Of a stretch of DNA of 64,000 nt, positions 46,712 through 55,617 are shown piece by piece. Position 1 is the first letter of the stretch, and each line of letters opens with the position of its first letter. The translations under genes were made by a program, and so were the position numbers. This DNA comes from Pseudomonas subflava (GTDB lineage Bacteria > Pseudomonadota > Gammaproteobacteria > Pseudomonadales > Pseudomonadaceae). Below the pieces are notes generated by a model. It did not search any database. It was not told the DNA's origin and worked only from the letters and a program-made list of their open reading frames with translations. The stretch lies in the NCBI RefSeq assembly GCF_023823685.1, contig NZ_JAMXBF010000001.1, positions 496,001 through 560,000 of the forward strand. Reading direction: 5' to 3'.

Positions 46712-47925
46712 GACAGAGCCTCTAGGTTTTTGGCGAGGCAATCGGCGTAGACGCTTTCCAGCTGACTGGCTGCGGCAGACCAGTCATGCGCCTGGCGTAC
46801 ATACGCTCGTCCCGCTTCACCCATGAGAGCAGCACCCGCTGGGTCAGACAGTTGACGCAATAACGCGGCTGCGAGCTCATCGGAGGTATCCGCGCCGTCA
46901 TACTCACGTCCGGCCTTGACGGCGAGGCCGGAGACGCCTTGTGAAGTAGTCACCACAGGGAGACCAGCGGCCATTGCTTCGAGTACTTTTAGCTTCGACC
47001 CGCCACCTTGCCGCAGCGGGGCGAAAAACACCGCTGCGCTGGATTGCAAGGCGGTCAGGTCCGGGACGAAACCGTGCCACTCGATACGGGCATCTGGCCA
47101 GCGCTGGGGCCAGTTCTTTGGTAGTGCATATCCAGCGATAGTGATGGAGGCATCCGGACATGCTTGCCAAACCTTGGGCATTACTTCGTTCAGCGCCCAT
47201 TCCACCGCATCGATATTGGGTGGGTACTCGTAATTGCCGATGAATAGCATTCGGGAACTGCCGTGGGCAGGAGTGACTGAGGCATAGCGCGCACAATCGA
47301 CTCCATTGACGACTACCGGAACGGGCCTCCCGACAATGTGGCCGAAAGCAGCAGCGTCGCTCTCGGTCACCGCGATGACCCGGGCGGCTTGGCGCATGAC
47401 GCGCTGCTCCCAGCGTTTATAACGCCATTGGTCGAGCAGGATCAGAGGTTTTAGCCAGGCCGGGAAGCGGTCGTAGGTCGCACCGCCCAGAGCTGACTCC
47501 ACGTTGTGCTCGGTCAGAATGAAGGGATGACTGCTCATTCTCAGCGCATGCTCGAACGGCTGAAAACTGTAGCTGTGCTCTATCTGAATGATGTCCCAAG
47601 GCTCGCGCAGCAAAGTGGCGAAGCTCTTGGTCAGGGTAGGCGAATACCCATTGACGCTGGCAAGCATTGGCAAGGGCGAAGCGGCCATGGCGAGTAACGT
47701 CTTGGCACTGCGTAGCGGTCGGCGCGGTAGCACGATCAATCGCTCGAGCAGGGGCTCCAGCGCTTCACGGGCTTCGTCGTCGAGCGCCGTCTTGCTTTGT
47801 ACCAGCAGCGTGATGCGATTGCCGGCTCCGGAAAGTGCCTTCAACAGGTGAAACTGGCGCGTCTTGCCTCCGCTGCTGGTTGGCCAGGGGAGATAGGGAA
47901 GAACCCATAGAATCTTCAGTGGCAT
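46702..47925 (-). CDS. pslH: glycosyltransferase family 4 protein PslH
   Basis: A 407-residue GT-B enzyme with N-terminal LPYLPWPTSSGGKTRQFHLL (acceptor-side glycine loop) and the C-terminal donor site FFAPLRQGGGSKLKVLEAMAAG. It resembles sugar transferases of the PslH/PEP-CTERM EPS type. It starts three bases after the pslG stop. It probably transfers mannose or glucose in Psl repeat-unit synthesis. Identification relies on gene order plus length (PAO1 PslH about 402). Confidence 0.9.
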   Translation of the reverse strand: MPLKILWVLPYLPWPTSSGGKTRQFHLLKALSGAGNRITLLVQSKTALDDEAREALEPLLERLIVLPRRPLRSAKTLLAMAASPLPMLASVNGYSPTLTKSFATLLREPWDIIQIEHSYSFQPFEHALRMSSHPFILTEHNVESALGGATYDRFPAWLKPLILLDQWRYKRWEQRVMRQAARVIAVTESDAAAFGHIVGRPVPVVVNGVDCARYASVTPAHGSSRMLFIGNYEYPPNIDAVEWALNEVMPKVWQACPDASITIAGYALPKNWPQRWPDARIEWHGFVPDLTALQSSAAVFFAPLRQGGGSKLKVLEAMAAGLPVVTTSQGVSGLAVKAGREYDGADTSDELAAALLRQLSDPAGAALMGEAGRAYVRQAHDWSAAASQLESVYADCLAKNLEALSCA

Positions 47926-47928
47926 CGA

Positions 47929-49263
47929 TCAGTCCGTCACCAACAATTGCAGGCTGGGTTTGAGAGGAACCGTTAAGACATCCCCTTCCGCCGTGAGACT
48001 TTTTGCCTTACCGGTGAGGGGGTCGTGCAGAGTCGCCTGACGAATGCCTTGCAGGCTCAGCTTGCCCGCTGAAGCGCTCCAGACCATAAGCAACCGGCGC
48101 CCATCGTCGCGTTTCCAGGCCACACTGTAGAGATCCTTTGGCGCGATGCCGAAGGAGGGAGGATCGGCCGGGGATAGCTTGGGGCCCGTTACCCTGAGGA
48201 AATTTTTCAAAGCATTGAACACGGGTTTCGGGTCGCCGTTGAGATCGAGCAGGCCGTAGGATTGGTCTCGAATGCTGGCTCTTGCATCCAGATCGCTCAG
48301 GTTGAACAAGAATATCCGATCAAAATCCAAAGCGCTCATCAGGGCCAGTCGGCGCAGTGTGTAATCTGCCTGGCCGGAAACTCCGATGATGGCCTGTGCC
48401 TCTTCCGGGCCGGCGTAGCTGGACCATCCCCATTCGGTCGCCCAGATCTGTTTGATTCCTGCACCGCGCAGCCCGTCATTGATGTACCGCACGGTGTCCA
48501 ATAGCTCGTTTTTGCCGGCCGCGTTGCCCTCTGGGTATTCGGTATAGGGGTGGTAGGAAACAATGAGGTTTTTGCTCGCCAGCCCTTTCTCCAACAGAGC
48601 TTTCAGCATCAGCTCCATGTTGCGCGACGGCATTTGGCTGAAATAGGCCATGCCGGCAGTGCCCAGCGGTTTGTCGGGGAAGCGTCGGCGTACCGTATCA
48701 ACTGCATCCGCCAGGAGCGCCGCATAGGCATCCGGGTCCTCCCGTGGGCGCCAAAAAGAAGGCAGGTTCGGTTCGTTCCAGATCTGCCAAGCCTGGAAGT
48801 TGGGATAGCGTTCGATGAATCGAGTCAAACTGTCGCTGTACAGACGGTAATTAGTCGGCGGGTACGAATCCTGATAAGGCGACTCATTGGGAGCGCTAGT
48901 GGCAAAGGGAGCGGATCCAGCCAGGAAACCAACGGGTTTGAGCCCATACTCGCTCATTACCAGCGCGGCTTCGTCGAAGGGACGGAAATATTCACCCCGC
49001 TTCGGTTCAAGCACTGCCCAGTGCATTGCGATACGTACCCACTCCAGATCCAACTCGCGCAGGCGGACCATCTGTTTGCGATAGGTCGATTCCGGGAAAA
49101 AGTGGAACTGGGCGTTGACCCCCAGATAGTCATTCCAGACGACAGTTCGGGTCGGCTTAAGGCTGGTGATCTCCGCTTCGGCGTCGCGGGAGCTGAATAT
49201 GGCGGCGCCCACTACTAGGCAGATGACGGACAGCATTACCCAGAGAGCGAGTCTATGCGACAT
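47929..49263 (-). CDS. pslG: GH39-like endoglycosidase PslG
   Basis: A 444-residue TIM-barrel glycoside hydrolase with an N-terminal signal anchor (LALWVMLSVICLVVGAAIF). The acid/base and nucleophile glutamates are Glu164 in WQIWNEPN and Glu277 in IWATEWGWSS, matching the catalytic pair described for P. aeruginosa PslG (about 165 and 276). A C-terminal beta-sandwich follows from about residue 350. It cuts Psl during synthesis or export. It overlaps the pslF stop by 11 bases. Confidence 0.93.
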   Translation of the reverse strand: MSHRLALWVMLSVICLVVGAAIFSSRDAEAEITSLKPTRTVVWNDYLGVNAQFHFFPESTYRKQMVRLRELDLEWVRIAMHWAVLEPKRGEYFRPFDEAALVMSEYGLKPVGFLAGSAPFATSAPNESPYQDSYPPTNYRLYSDSLTRFIERYPNFQAWQIWNEPNLPSFWRPREDPDAYAALLADAVDTVRRRFPDKPLGTAGMAYFSQMPSRNMELMLKALLEKGLASKNLIVSYHPYTEYPEGNAAGKNELLDTVRYINDGLRGAGIKQIWATEWGWSSYAGPEEAQAIIGVSGQADYTLRRLALMSALDFDRIFLFNLSDLDARASIRDQSYGLLDLNGDPKPVFNALKNFLRVTGPKLSPADPPSFGIAPKDLYSVAWKRDDGRRLLMVWSASAGKLSLQGIRQATLHDPLTGKAKSLTAEGDVLTVPLKPSLQLLVTD

Positions 49264-50443
49264 GGTTCTTTCCTCCGCTCAAGCCAGTAAACAGAGCCTT
49301 GAAGCGTGCCGCGGTCGTTGGCCAGAGCCGTTCGCGTGCAATTTCGGTCGCGCGTTCGGCCCACCGCTGACAACGCTCTGGCTGCTCCAGCAGCTCATGT
49401 AGCCGGTCGGCCAGGGCCCTGACATCACCCTCGGGAAAGATAGTACCGTTGCCCGTCGAAACCTCTTCGGCGAAAGCCCGTGCGTCTGAGGTGATAACAC
49501 CTCGCCCGCAAGCCGCCGCCCAGGACAGCGCACCGCTAGTACCTCGCTGGGCGCCCAGTAGGGCGAGCTTTTTCGACTCTCGATAGGGCAGAACCATCAC
49601 ATGATGGGCCTGGATTTCTTCCGCGATTTCAGCTGCAGGAATATCCAGGCGCCAGTCAATCTGTGCCGCCAGCCCTTTTTCGACAATGCGTTTTCTCAAC
49701 TGGTCGAGATAACTTTCTCCAGGCTCGAAGGCCATCTCGGGAGCGCTGCCGCCCGCCAGTGTCAGGCGCAACCGAGAGCCCATCGCAGGCACACGGCCGA
49801 TGACCATGGCAAAGGCATCGATCAGGTCTTCGATGCCTTTTCCCCTGTAAATGAAGCCGAAGTAGAGCAGGCGCAGCGGCTCCATCGGAGGCAAAGGCTT
49901 GAATGCAATATTCTGGTTTCCATGCTGAATGACATGGACTTTGCTTTCCTTCAATCGCATTCGCCTGGCCAGGCAATCGCGACCGGTGGCCGTCAGGGTA
50001 ATTAGGGCATCGAGGCTGTTAGCCAGCTCGCGCTCTTCATACAGGCAAAGGGGGTCTGCCAATACCGTGGCCATCTGAGTCCAAGGTGAGCCGAGTGCAT
50101 TAGCCAGTGATAGCGGCCAAGGCAGCGCGGCTCGACGCCAAACCAGCCGCTCGGGATCGTGTACCGTTGCGGTCAGTGGCAAGTTGGGAAAGCGTGCGCG
50201 CAATGTGCGCAGAGCATGAAATTCTGCAAGGCGGCCTCCGCCCAGTTCCGCATGCACAAGATCGATGCCTGTCCAATCGAACTGGTCCACCATGACAATG
50301 GCGCGCTCCGGATCATTACCGCAGCCCACCAGAGGAGTAAGCACCTCAAGGCCTGTAGACTGCAACGCGCTCCTGAGCAAAACCGCGTAATCGGCAATGC
50401 CGGTCTGTTCGGGTGGTAACGGCGCTAACAGCGCAATGCGCAT
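49253..50443 (-). CDS. pslF: glycosyltransferase family 4 protein PslF
   Basis: A 396-residue GT-B glycosyltransferase (PAO1 PslF about 395). The N-terminal PLPPEQTGIADYAVLL is typical of GT4 enzymes, YFGFIYRGKGIEDLIDAF begins the donor domain, and VLPYRESKKLALLGAQRGTS is the donor site, a variant lacking the classical EX7E spacing. It shares one base with the pslE stop. It adds one of the Psl hexoses. Confidence 0.9.
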   Translation of the reverse strand: MRIALLAPLPPEQTGIADYAVLLRSALQSTGLEVLTPLVGCGNDPERAIVMVDQFDWTGIDLVHAELGGGRLAEFHALRTLRARFPNLPLTATVHDPERLVWRRAALPWPLSLANALGSPWTQMATVLADPLCLYEERELANSLDALITLTATGRDCLARRMRLKESKVHVIQHGNQNIAFKPLPPMEPLRLLYFGFIYRGKGIEDLIDAFAMVIGRVPAMGSRLRLTLAGGSAPEMAFEPGESYLDQLRKRIVEKGLAAQIDWRLDIPAAEIAEEIQAHHVMVLPYRESKKLALLGAQRGTSGALSWAAACGRGVITSDARAFAEEVSTGNGTIFPEGDVRALADRLHELLEQPERCQRWAERATEIARERLWPTTAARFKALFTGLSGGKNHVA

Positions 50444-52431
50444 CAGACCGCGCCTCTCACCTTGGCCATGACTCTTAGTACTCGATCTGGCACCTCGAAA
50501 CGGCGACGGTTGATGATCACGCCGTCAACCTTACTGAAAGCCGTGTTAAGTACACCAATGGCGTGAGCCACAGTGGGAACATTACTTTGCTGGGCCTCTA
50601 CCACCAAGGCGACAAGATCGGCTCCTCGCAGGCTGACGAACGCTTGCGGATTCGATAGCAGTGCGGAAGCGTCTACCAATACCACTTCGCCTGGCAGGGC
50701 AGGACCCTCGCCAACACGGGTCTTGTATCCACGCTCCTCCAGCAGGCGCTGTAGATGGCTGATGATGAAGCTGACGCCTTCTCCCCGCCGAGCGGCGGTG
50801 AGCGCTATGACCAGGCCCTGCTGCTCAATCCGATCAAGCGGTAGAAGACCATAGAGTCGATACAGTGCAGCGACAAAGCCGCTATTGCTATGTGGATCTC
50901 CGATCACTTCGGGAAGCGTAGTCCAGAGTGGGATCCCGAATTTGTCGGCGAAGCGGCCCCCGTCATGTATGCGCTGATCCAACAGATAGCAGAGATACAC
51001 CACCAGGAACCCGACTAAGACGCTCAAGGGGAGCGCCAGCAGGATCATTAGCAGGCTTTTGGGGAACACTCGACTGGGATTGAACGTCGCCTGCTCGATA
51101 ACAGCGATGTTGCTGATCTGACTGTTGTCGAGTTCGCGGTCGATCCGGGCTTTTTCGAGGCTTTCGTTGTACAGCACGAAGTTCTTTTCTGCCGCGTCCA
51201 ATTCCCTTTGCATGCGAGCAAGTTCGGGTTCGATGGACAACGCCTTCGTACGATCTTTCTCAAGGGCATTCAATTGTTCTTCTTGACGCACCAGCTGAGC
51301 CTTCAAGCGGGCAAGATCGGATTGTTGATCCATGAAATTGCTCTTGAGGCGCTCGGCGATCGGGTTGGGCGCCTGGTTCTGGGAAACCTGCACGTTTGCG
51401 GGCTCGACGGCTATTCGCTTTTCTAGGCTAGCGATGGTCTCGTCGATGCTTTTTACCGGCGGGGCGCTCTCTGTGAACGTTCGCAGCAAGTCCTCACGCT
51501 CCGCCCTCTTGGCGTTCAGAGTCCGCAGGAGGTCTTGGTGGATGGGGTTAAGCGCCATTTCTCGAACGGTGCGTACTTCCGCCGGTAGGCTTTTTATCTG
51601 CTGGTCGAGCGTGGCCAGGCTGCCTTCGGTCGACGAAATAAGTCGGCGAGTATTGAATCGATCGCTGCGCAGCTGATTGATTCGCTCGGAAAGATTTTGC
51701 AGGTGCGCTTCGATGCCTATCGCACCCAACTCGTCGAGCCGCGTCGCGAGTCCCTTCTTGAGCTTCAGAATGTCTGCGGTGCTGGCTTCGCTTTGGGCCG
51801 CGTAGAAGTCGTAGAGGCTACGTCTACTCAGTGCCCGGGTACGTTCCTCCATGTAGAGATCGACCCAGCTTTGTACAACCGACTGTGCAACCGAGGGGTC
51901 GCTCCAGCGGAAACTGATTTCCATGACGGATGATCCGGGTGCATGGGTGACGCTGAAGTTCTTTTTCAACTTCGTGGCCAGACGATCTACAGGCGTCTGC
52001 TCTTCAGTAAGGCCGAGCAGCTGTACCGCATCGCGGGCAAGCTCGACAACACCCCCAATAGCCTGGCCGATGTAGTACTTGATATTGGCGAAGAAACCTA
52101 CCGGACGAGGCGCGTTGGCCAACTGCTCCAGGTATCGCTCGGCGACCTGGCGGCTGATCGGTCTTCCCGTAAGCAGACGCTCTTCATCCAGAATCGGATC
52201 GCGCTGCGTGGCCGGCATGACGATGGACTGACGATCCGCCACCTCGATAGGCAAGGTGTTGGTGTCGCGCCCCGGTTTGACCAAGAGTCTTGCGCTGGAT
52301 TCGTAAGAGGTAGGCAGCAGAAATGCGCCCAGTACGACCACCGCGAAAGTTAGGATCACTGCCAGTCTGAATTCCCGTAGGAATATGAAGAACAAACGTA
52401 GGAGATCACGGAATGTACGGATTTCGATCAT
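50443..52431 (-). CDS. pslE: polysaccharide co-polymerase PslE (Wzz/Wzc-like)
   Basis: A 662-residue inner-membrane protein, the length I recall for PAO1 PslE. A Wzz-type N-terminus has its first membrane helix at about 20-42, and a long periplasmic coiled coil runs at about 190-420 (many heptad Leu/Glu/Arg). A second helix at about 450-475 is followed by a cytoplasmic domain shaped like a BY-kinase. The P-loop position reads LTAARRGEGVSF instead of GxxxxGKS, so kinase activity is probably lost. It controls chain length and links PslD to the inner membrane. Confidence 0.92.
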   Translation of the reverse strand: MIEIRTFRDLLRLFFIFLREFRLAVILTFAVVVLGAFLLPTSYESSARLLVKPGRDTNTLPIEVADRQSIVMPATQRDPILDEERLLTGRPISRQVAERYLEQLANAPRPVGFFANIKYYIGQAIGGVVELARDAVQLLGLTEEQTPVDRLATKLKKNFSVTHAPGSSVMEISFRWSDPSVAQSVVQSWVDLYMEERTRALSRRSLYDFYAAQSEASTADILKLKKGLATRLDELGAIGIEAHLQNLSERINQLRSDRFNTRRLISSTEGSLATLDQQIKSLPAEVRTVREMALNPIHQDLLRTLNAKRAEREDLLRTFTESAPPVKSIDETIASLEKRIAVEPANVQVSQNQAPNPIAERLKSNFMDQQSDLARLKAQLVRQEEQLNALEKDRTKALSIEPELARMQRELDAAEKNFVLYNESLEKARIDRELDNSQISNIAVIEQATFNPSRVFPKSLLMILLALPLSVLVGFLVVYLCYLLDQRIHDGGRFADKFGIPLWTTLPEVIGDPHSNSGFVAALYRLYGLLPLDRIEQQGLVIALTAARRGEGVSFIISHLQRLLEERGYKTRVGEGPALPGEVVLVDASALLSNPQAFVSLRGADLVALVVEAQQSNVPTVAHAIGVLNTAFSKVDGVIINRRRFEVPDRVLRVMAKVRGAV

Positions 52432-52448
52432 GTGCTCTTCGCTAACGG

Positions 52449-53243
52449 TCAGTTGTTGTTACGCAGGTCATAGTTGGCGCCGATACCGATTGATTTGGTA
52501 AAGGGGATCAACTGGTTGAGATACAGATCGACACCTTCTATCCGGTCGCCCACGCCCGATTTGGGTATGAATACGACATCGCCGCGCTGCAGGGCGATGG
52601 CCTGCCGGCCCTGCTGTCCACCATGGAGAAGCTTGCTGAAGTCGACGAAATAGGTTTTATAACGACCGCTAGCGTCAGAGCGTAGGAGGGCGACGTGGCG
52701 GCTATCGGCGTTCGGCATGACCCCCCCAGCCGCAATGATGGCCCGCTCCAATGTGGTCGCGACGTTGGTCGAATAGGGTTGTGGATTGCGCACCGAGCCT
52801 CCTACGAAGACGGTATTCCCCGGCGCTTGGTTGATATTCACGGTAACTCCCGGCTCCCGGTAGTACGGCGTCATTCGCTCTTGAAGCTCGTCGCTCAGTT
52901 GCTCGGGCGTCTTGCCTGCCGCCTGTACCTTGCCGATGAACGGGTACGAGAAGCTGCCGTCGTTCATCACGGTATAAAGGGTGAGTTCGTAGATGGAGTT
53001 GGCCGTAAACGCTGAAATCGTCGGGGTTTCGCCGCTATTTCGGACAATGCGCAACACATCGCCGGGATAAATACGCTCTTCCACCGGGGGCAGGTCGGCA
53101 AGAGTGCGTGCGGCGGCTTGGCCGGCTTCCATGGTATCGGAGTCCGGCAGGCTGATGCGAGCGGGGGTGGTACAGGCTGTGAGACCCAGTGCCAGCAACA
53201 GCAGTAAAAGTGCTTTTATTGCAGGAGCTTTCTTAAAAAACAT
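52449..53243 (-). CDS. pslD: outer-membrane polysaccharide export lipoprotein PslD (Wza family)
   Basis: A 264-residue Wza-type exporter. Signal peptide with lipobox LTAC (lipidated Cys near residue 24), the poly-export domain (YPGDVLRIVRNSGETP; PFIGKVQAAGKTPEQLSDEL) and a SLBB-type segment (NTVFVGGSVRNPQPY). It forms the outer-membrane pore for Psl. ATG 53243 is chosen; a TTG at 53258 in frame would add five residues. It lies five bases after pslC. Confidence 0.92.
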   Translation of the reverse strand: MFFKKAPAIKALLLLLLALGLTACTTPARISLPDSDTMEAGQAAARTLADLPPVEERIYPGDVLRIVRNSGETPTISAFTANSIYELTLYTVMNDGSFSYPFIGKVQAAGKTPEQLSDELQERMTPYYREPGVTVNINQAPGNTVFVGGSVRNPQPYSTNVATTLERAIIAAGGVMPNADSRHVALLRSDASGRYKTYFVDFSKLLHGGQQGRQAIALQRGDVVFIPKSGVGDRIEGVDLYLNQLIPFTKSIGIGANYDLRNNN

Positions 53244-53248
53244 TATCT

Positions 53249-54160
53249 TCACTTCCAATAGCCTGGGAACATGCTGAGTCGGCGTTTCAACTTGACGTCG
53301 AGAAAACGCTCCCGACGCCCGATCTGATAACCCAGTAGCTTCAATGCACTGCGTAAAAAGACTTCAGGTATTCGTTGATAGGCGCCTGCGGCACGCACCG
53401 CTTGGAGTTCGGCTCTTACATAGCGCTTTCCTTCCCCACCGGCCGAGCCAAACGCGTGGTGGATCCAATTCTCTCGCCCGTAAAACACGCCGATATCGAA
53501 GTAACGGCGAAACTCCTCCGCCAGCCGATAATCGTGCGAATGCTCGACGCGGGCGCTGGCGGCGTAGCGCACGGCGTAGCCGGCGAGCAGCATCTTGCCG
53601 GCCACGTAGGCGTCCTCGCTGCCAATCACGTCCTCGGGGAATCCGCCCACGGCCCGCAGCGCCTCGCGTCGGTAGGCGGCGAAGGAGTCGGAGCTGAAGC
53701 AGGTCTTGATGCCCAGTTCGGCGGCGTCGGCGAGGCGCTTGGTGCGGCCCTGCGGCGGATAATTGAAGTGGCGCGACTGGGCGCCGAGCAGGCCCGCGTG
53801 CGGGTGCGGCAGCTGGCGGCCGTAGGCCACGCCGATGTCGGGCTCCGAGAGCAGCTCGTCGCGCAACCGCTGCAACGCTTGTGGGTCGGCGGGGATGGCG
53901 TCCTGGGTCAGATAGATCAGTACGTCGGCTTCGACTTGGCTCGCTGCCCAGCCGCGGGTGCCGCCGTGATTGAAGGTGGCGGGATCGATCACTTCGACAC
54001 GCGCACCGGCTGCGCGGCAGCGCGCGGCCGTTTCGTCACGCGAGCCACTGTCGACGACCAGGAACTCGTCCGGTCGCAACGTCTGCGCGGCAAGCGCGGG
54101 CAGCAGCCGGTCGAGGTGGCTGCCGGCGTTGCGGGTCGGAATGATCAGCGCGGTCCGCAT
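53249..54160 (-). CDS. pslC: glycosyltransferase family 2 protein PslC
   Basis: A 303-residue GT-A enzyme of the length I recall for PAO1 PslC. Donor motifs are IPTRNAGSHLDRLLPAL and LVVDSGSRDET at the N-terminus, and the acceptor region contains IGSEDAYVAGKMLLAGY with an ED(x)Y catalytic site. Composition changes within the gene: codons before about 53,500 (the C-terminal third) are AT-richer, the rest is GC-rich. It overlaps the pslB stop by one base. Confidence 0.92.
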   Translation of the reverse strand: MRTALIIPTRNAGSHLDRLLPALAAQTLRPDEFLVVDSGSRDETAARCRAAGARVEVIDPATFNHGGTRGWAASQVEADVLIYLTQDAIPADPQALQRLRDELLSEPDIGVAYGRQLPHPHAGLLGAQSRHFNYPPQGRTKRLADAAELGIKTCFSSDSFAAYRREALRAVGGFPEDVIGSEDAYVAGKMLLAGYAVRYAASARVEHSHDYRLAEEFRRYFDIGVFYGRENWIHHAFGSAGGEGKRYVRAELQAVRAAGAYQRIPEVFLRSALKLLGYQIGRRERFLDVKLKRRLSMFPGYWK

Positions 54161-55617
54161 CAGGGCTTGGTCTCGGTACTCGCGACGCGGCCGTAGATGT
54201 CGTCGAAACGCACGATGTCGTCTTCACCCAGGTACTCGCCGCTCTGCACCTCGATCATCACCAGGTCGATGATGCCCGGGTTGCTCAGGCGATGGCTGTG
54301 GCCCGCGGGGATGAAGGTGGACTGGTTGGTGTCCAGGAGGAAGTCGCGCTCGCCGTTGACCACCCTGGCCATGCCCTTGACCACGATCCAGTGCTCGCTG
54401 CGGTGGTGATGCATCTGCAGCGACAGCGATGCGCCGGAACGCACCACGATGCGCTTGATCTTGAAGTTGGAGCCTTCTTCGATGACGCTGTAGGTGCCCC
54501 AGGGGCGGTTCACCGTGCGGTGCAGACGGTACGCCTCGTGGCCCCGGCGCTTGAGTTCCAGGGCGATGTGCTTGACGTCCTGGCTGCGCCGGGCGTCGGC
54601 GATCAGCAGGGCGTCGGGGGTGTCGACCACGATCAGGTCGTGCACGCCCACCGCGCCGACCAGGCGGTCGCGGCTGTCGATGAAGCAGTTGCTGACTTCG
54701 TGCAGGATCGCCTCGCCGTTCACCTGGTTGCCGGCCTCGTCGGTCGCCGACAGGCCGCGCATGGCGTGCCAGGAGCCGATGTCGCTCCAGCCCAGGTCGC
54801 AGGGCACCACGGCCACCTTGTCCGAGCGCTCCATCAGCGCGTAGTCGATGGAGATGTCCGGCGTCAGGGAGAAGGTCTCGCCGGACAGTTCGCACTGCAC
54901 GCAGTCGCTGCCGCGCATGGCGCTGGCGCTTTCCAGGCTGACGCGCGCCGTCTCCAGCACGTCCGGCGCGCAGCGCGCCAGCTCGGCCAGCAGCGTGTCC
55001 ACCTGCAGGCAGAACATGCCGGCGTTCCACAGGTGGCGGCCACCGTCGACATACTGCTGGGCGGTAGCGGCGTCGGGCTTCTCGACGAAGCGCTGCGCAC
55101 GCTGGCCGCCCTGCGCCAGCGCCTCGCCCGCTTCGATGTAGCCGTAGCCGGTTTCGGCGTGCGTCGGCTGTATGCCGAAGGTCACCAGATAACCGGCGGT
55201 GGCCAGCGTGCGCGCCTGCGCCACGGCGGCGGCGAAGGCCGTTTCGTCGCCGATCAGGTGGTCCGCCGGCAGGATCAGCAATTGCACGTCATCGCCATAT
55301 TCGCGCTGGGCGTGCAGGGCGGCGACGGCGATGGCGGGCGCGGTGTTGCGACCGCAGGGCTCGAGCAGGAAGTCCAGCGGCAGCTGGCCGGCGTTGACGG
55401 CTCGATAGTCATCCTGGGTGCCGAACACCAGTTCGCGGTTGGTCACCGTCAGCACGCGGTTCACACCCGGCAGGCGGCTGGCGCGCAGGAATGTCTTCTG
55501 CAGCAGGCTCTCGCCGTCGGGCAGGCGCATGAACGGCTTGGGTCGCGCCTCGCGGGAGACCGGCCAGAGACGAGTTCCGGCCCCGCCGGCGACGATGCAG
55601 GGGGTCAGGATGCTCAT
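54160..55617 (-). CDS. pslB: mannose-1-phosphate guanylyltransferase / mannose-6-phosphate isomerase PslB
   Basis: A 485-residue type II PMI-GMP enzyme. The N-terminal pyrophosphorylase signature VAGGAGTRLWPVSREARPKPF is cut to GGAGTRLWPVSREARPKP for reference, with FVEKPDAATAQQYV near residue 155. The C-terminal cupin domain has SLSLQMHHHRSEHWIVV and the QxHxxRxEH-type zinc site of the isomerase. It supplies GDP-mannose for Psl. It overlaps pslA and pslC by one base each. Paralogous to AlgA and WbpW. Confidence 0.95.
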   Translation of the reverse strand: MSILTPCIVAGGAGTRLWPVSREARPKPFMRLPDGESLLQKTFLRASRLPGVNRVLTVTNRELVFGTQDDYRAVNAGQLPLDFLLEPCGRNTAPAIAVAALHAQREYGDDVQLLILPADHLIGDETAFAAAVAQARTLATAGYLVTFGIQPTHAETGYGYIEAGEALAQGGQRAQRFVEKPDAATAQQYVDGGRHLWNAGMFCLQVDTLLAELARCAPDVLETARVSLESASAMRGSDCVQCELSGETFSLTPDISIDYALMERSDKVAVVPCDLGWSDIGSWHAMRGLSATDEAGNQVNGEAILHEVSNCFIDSRDRLVGAVGVHDLIVVDTPDALLIADARRSQDVKHIALELKRRGHEAYRLHRTVNRPWGTYSVIEEGSNFKIKRIVVRSGASLSLQMHHHRSEHWIVVKGMARVVNGERDFLLDTNQSTFIPAGHSHRLSNPGIIDLVMIEVQSGEYLGEDDIVRFDDIYGRVASTETKP

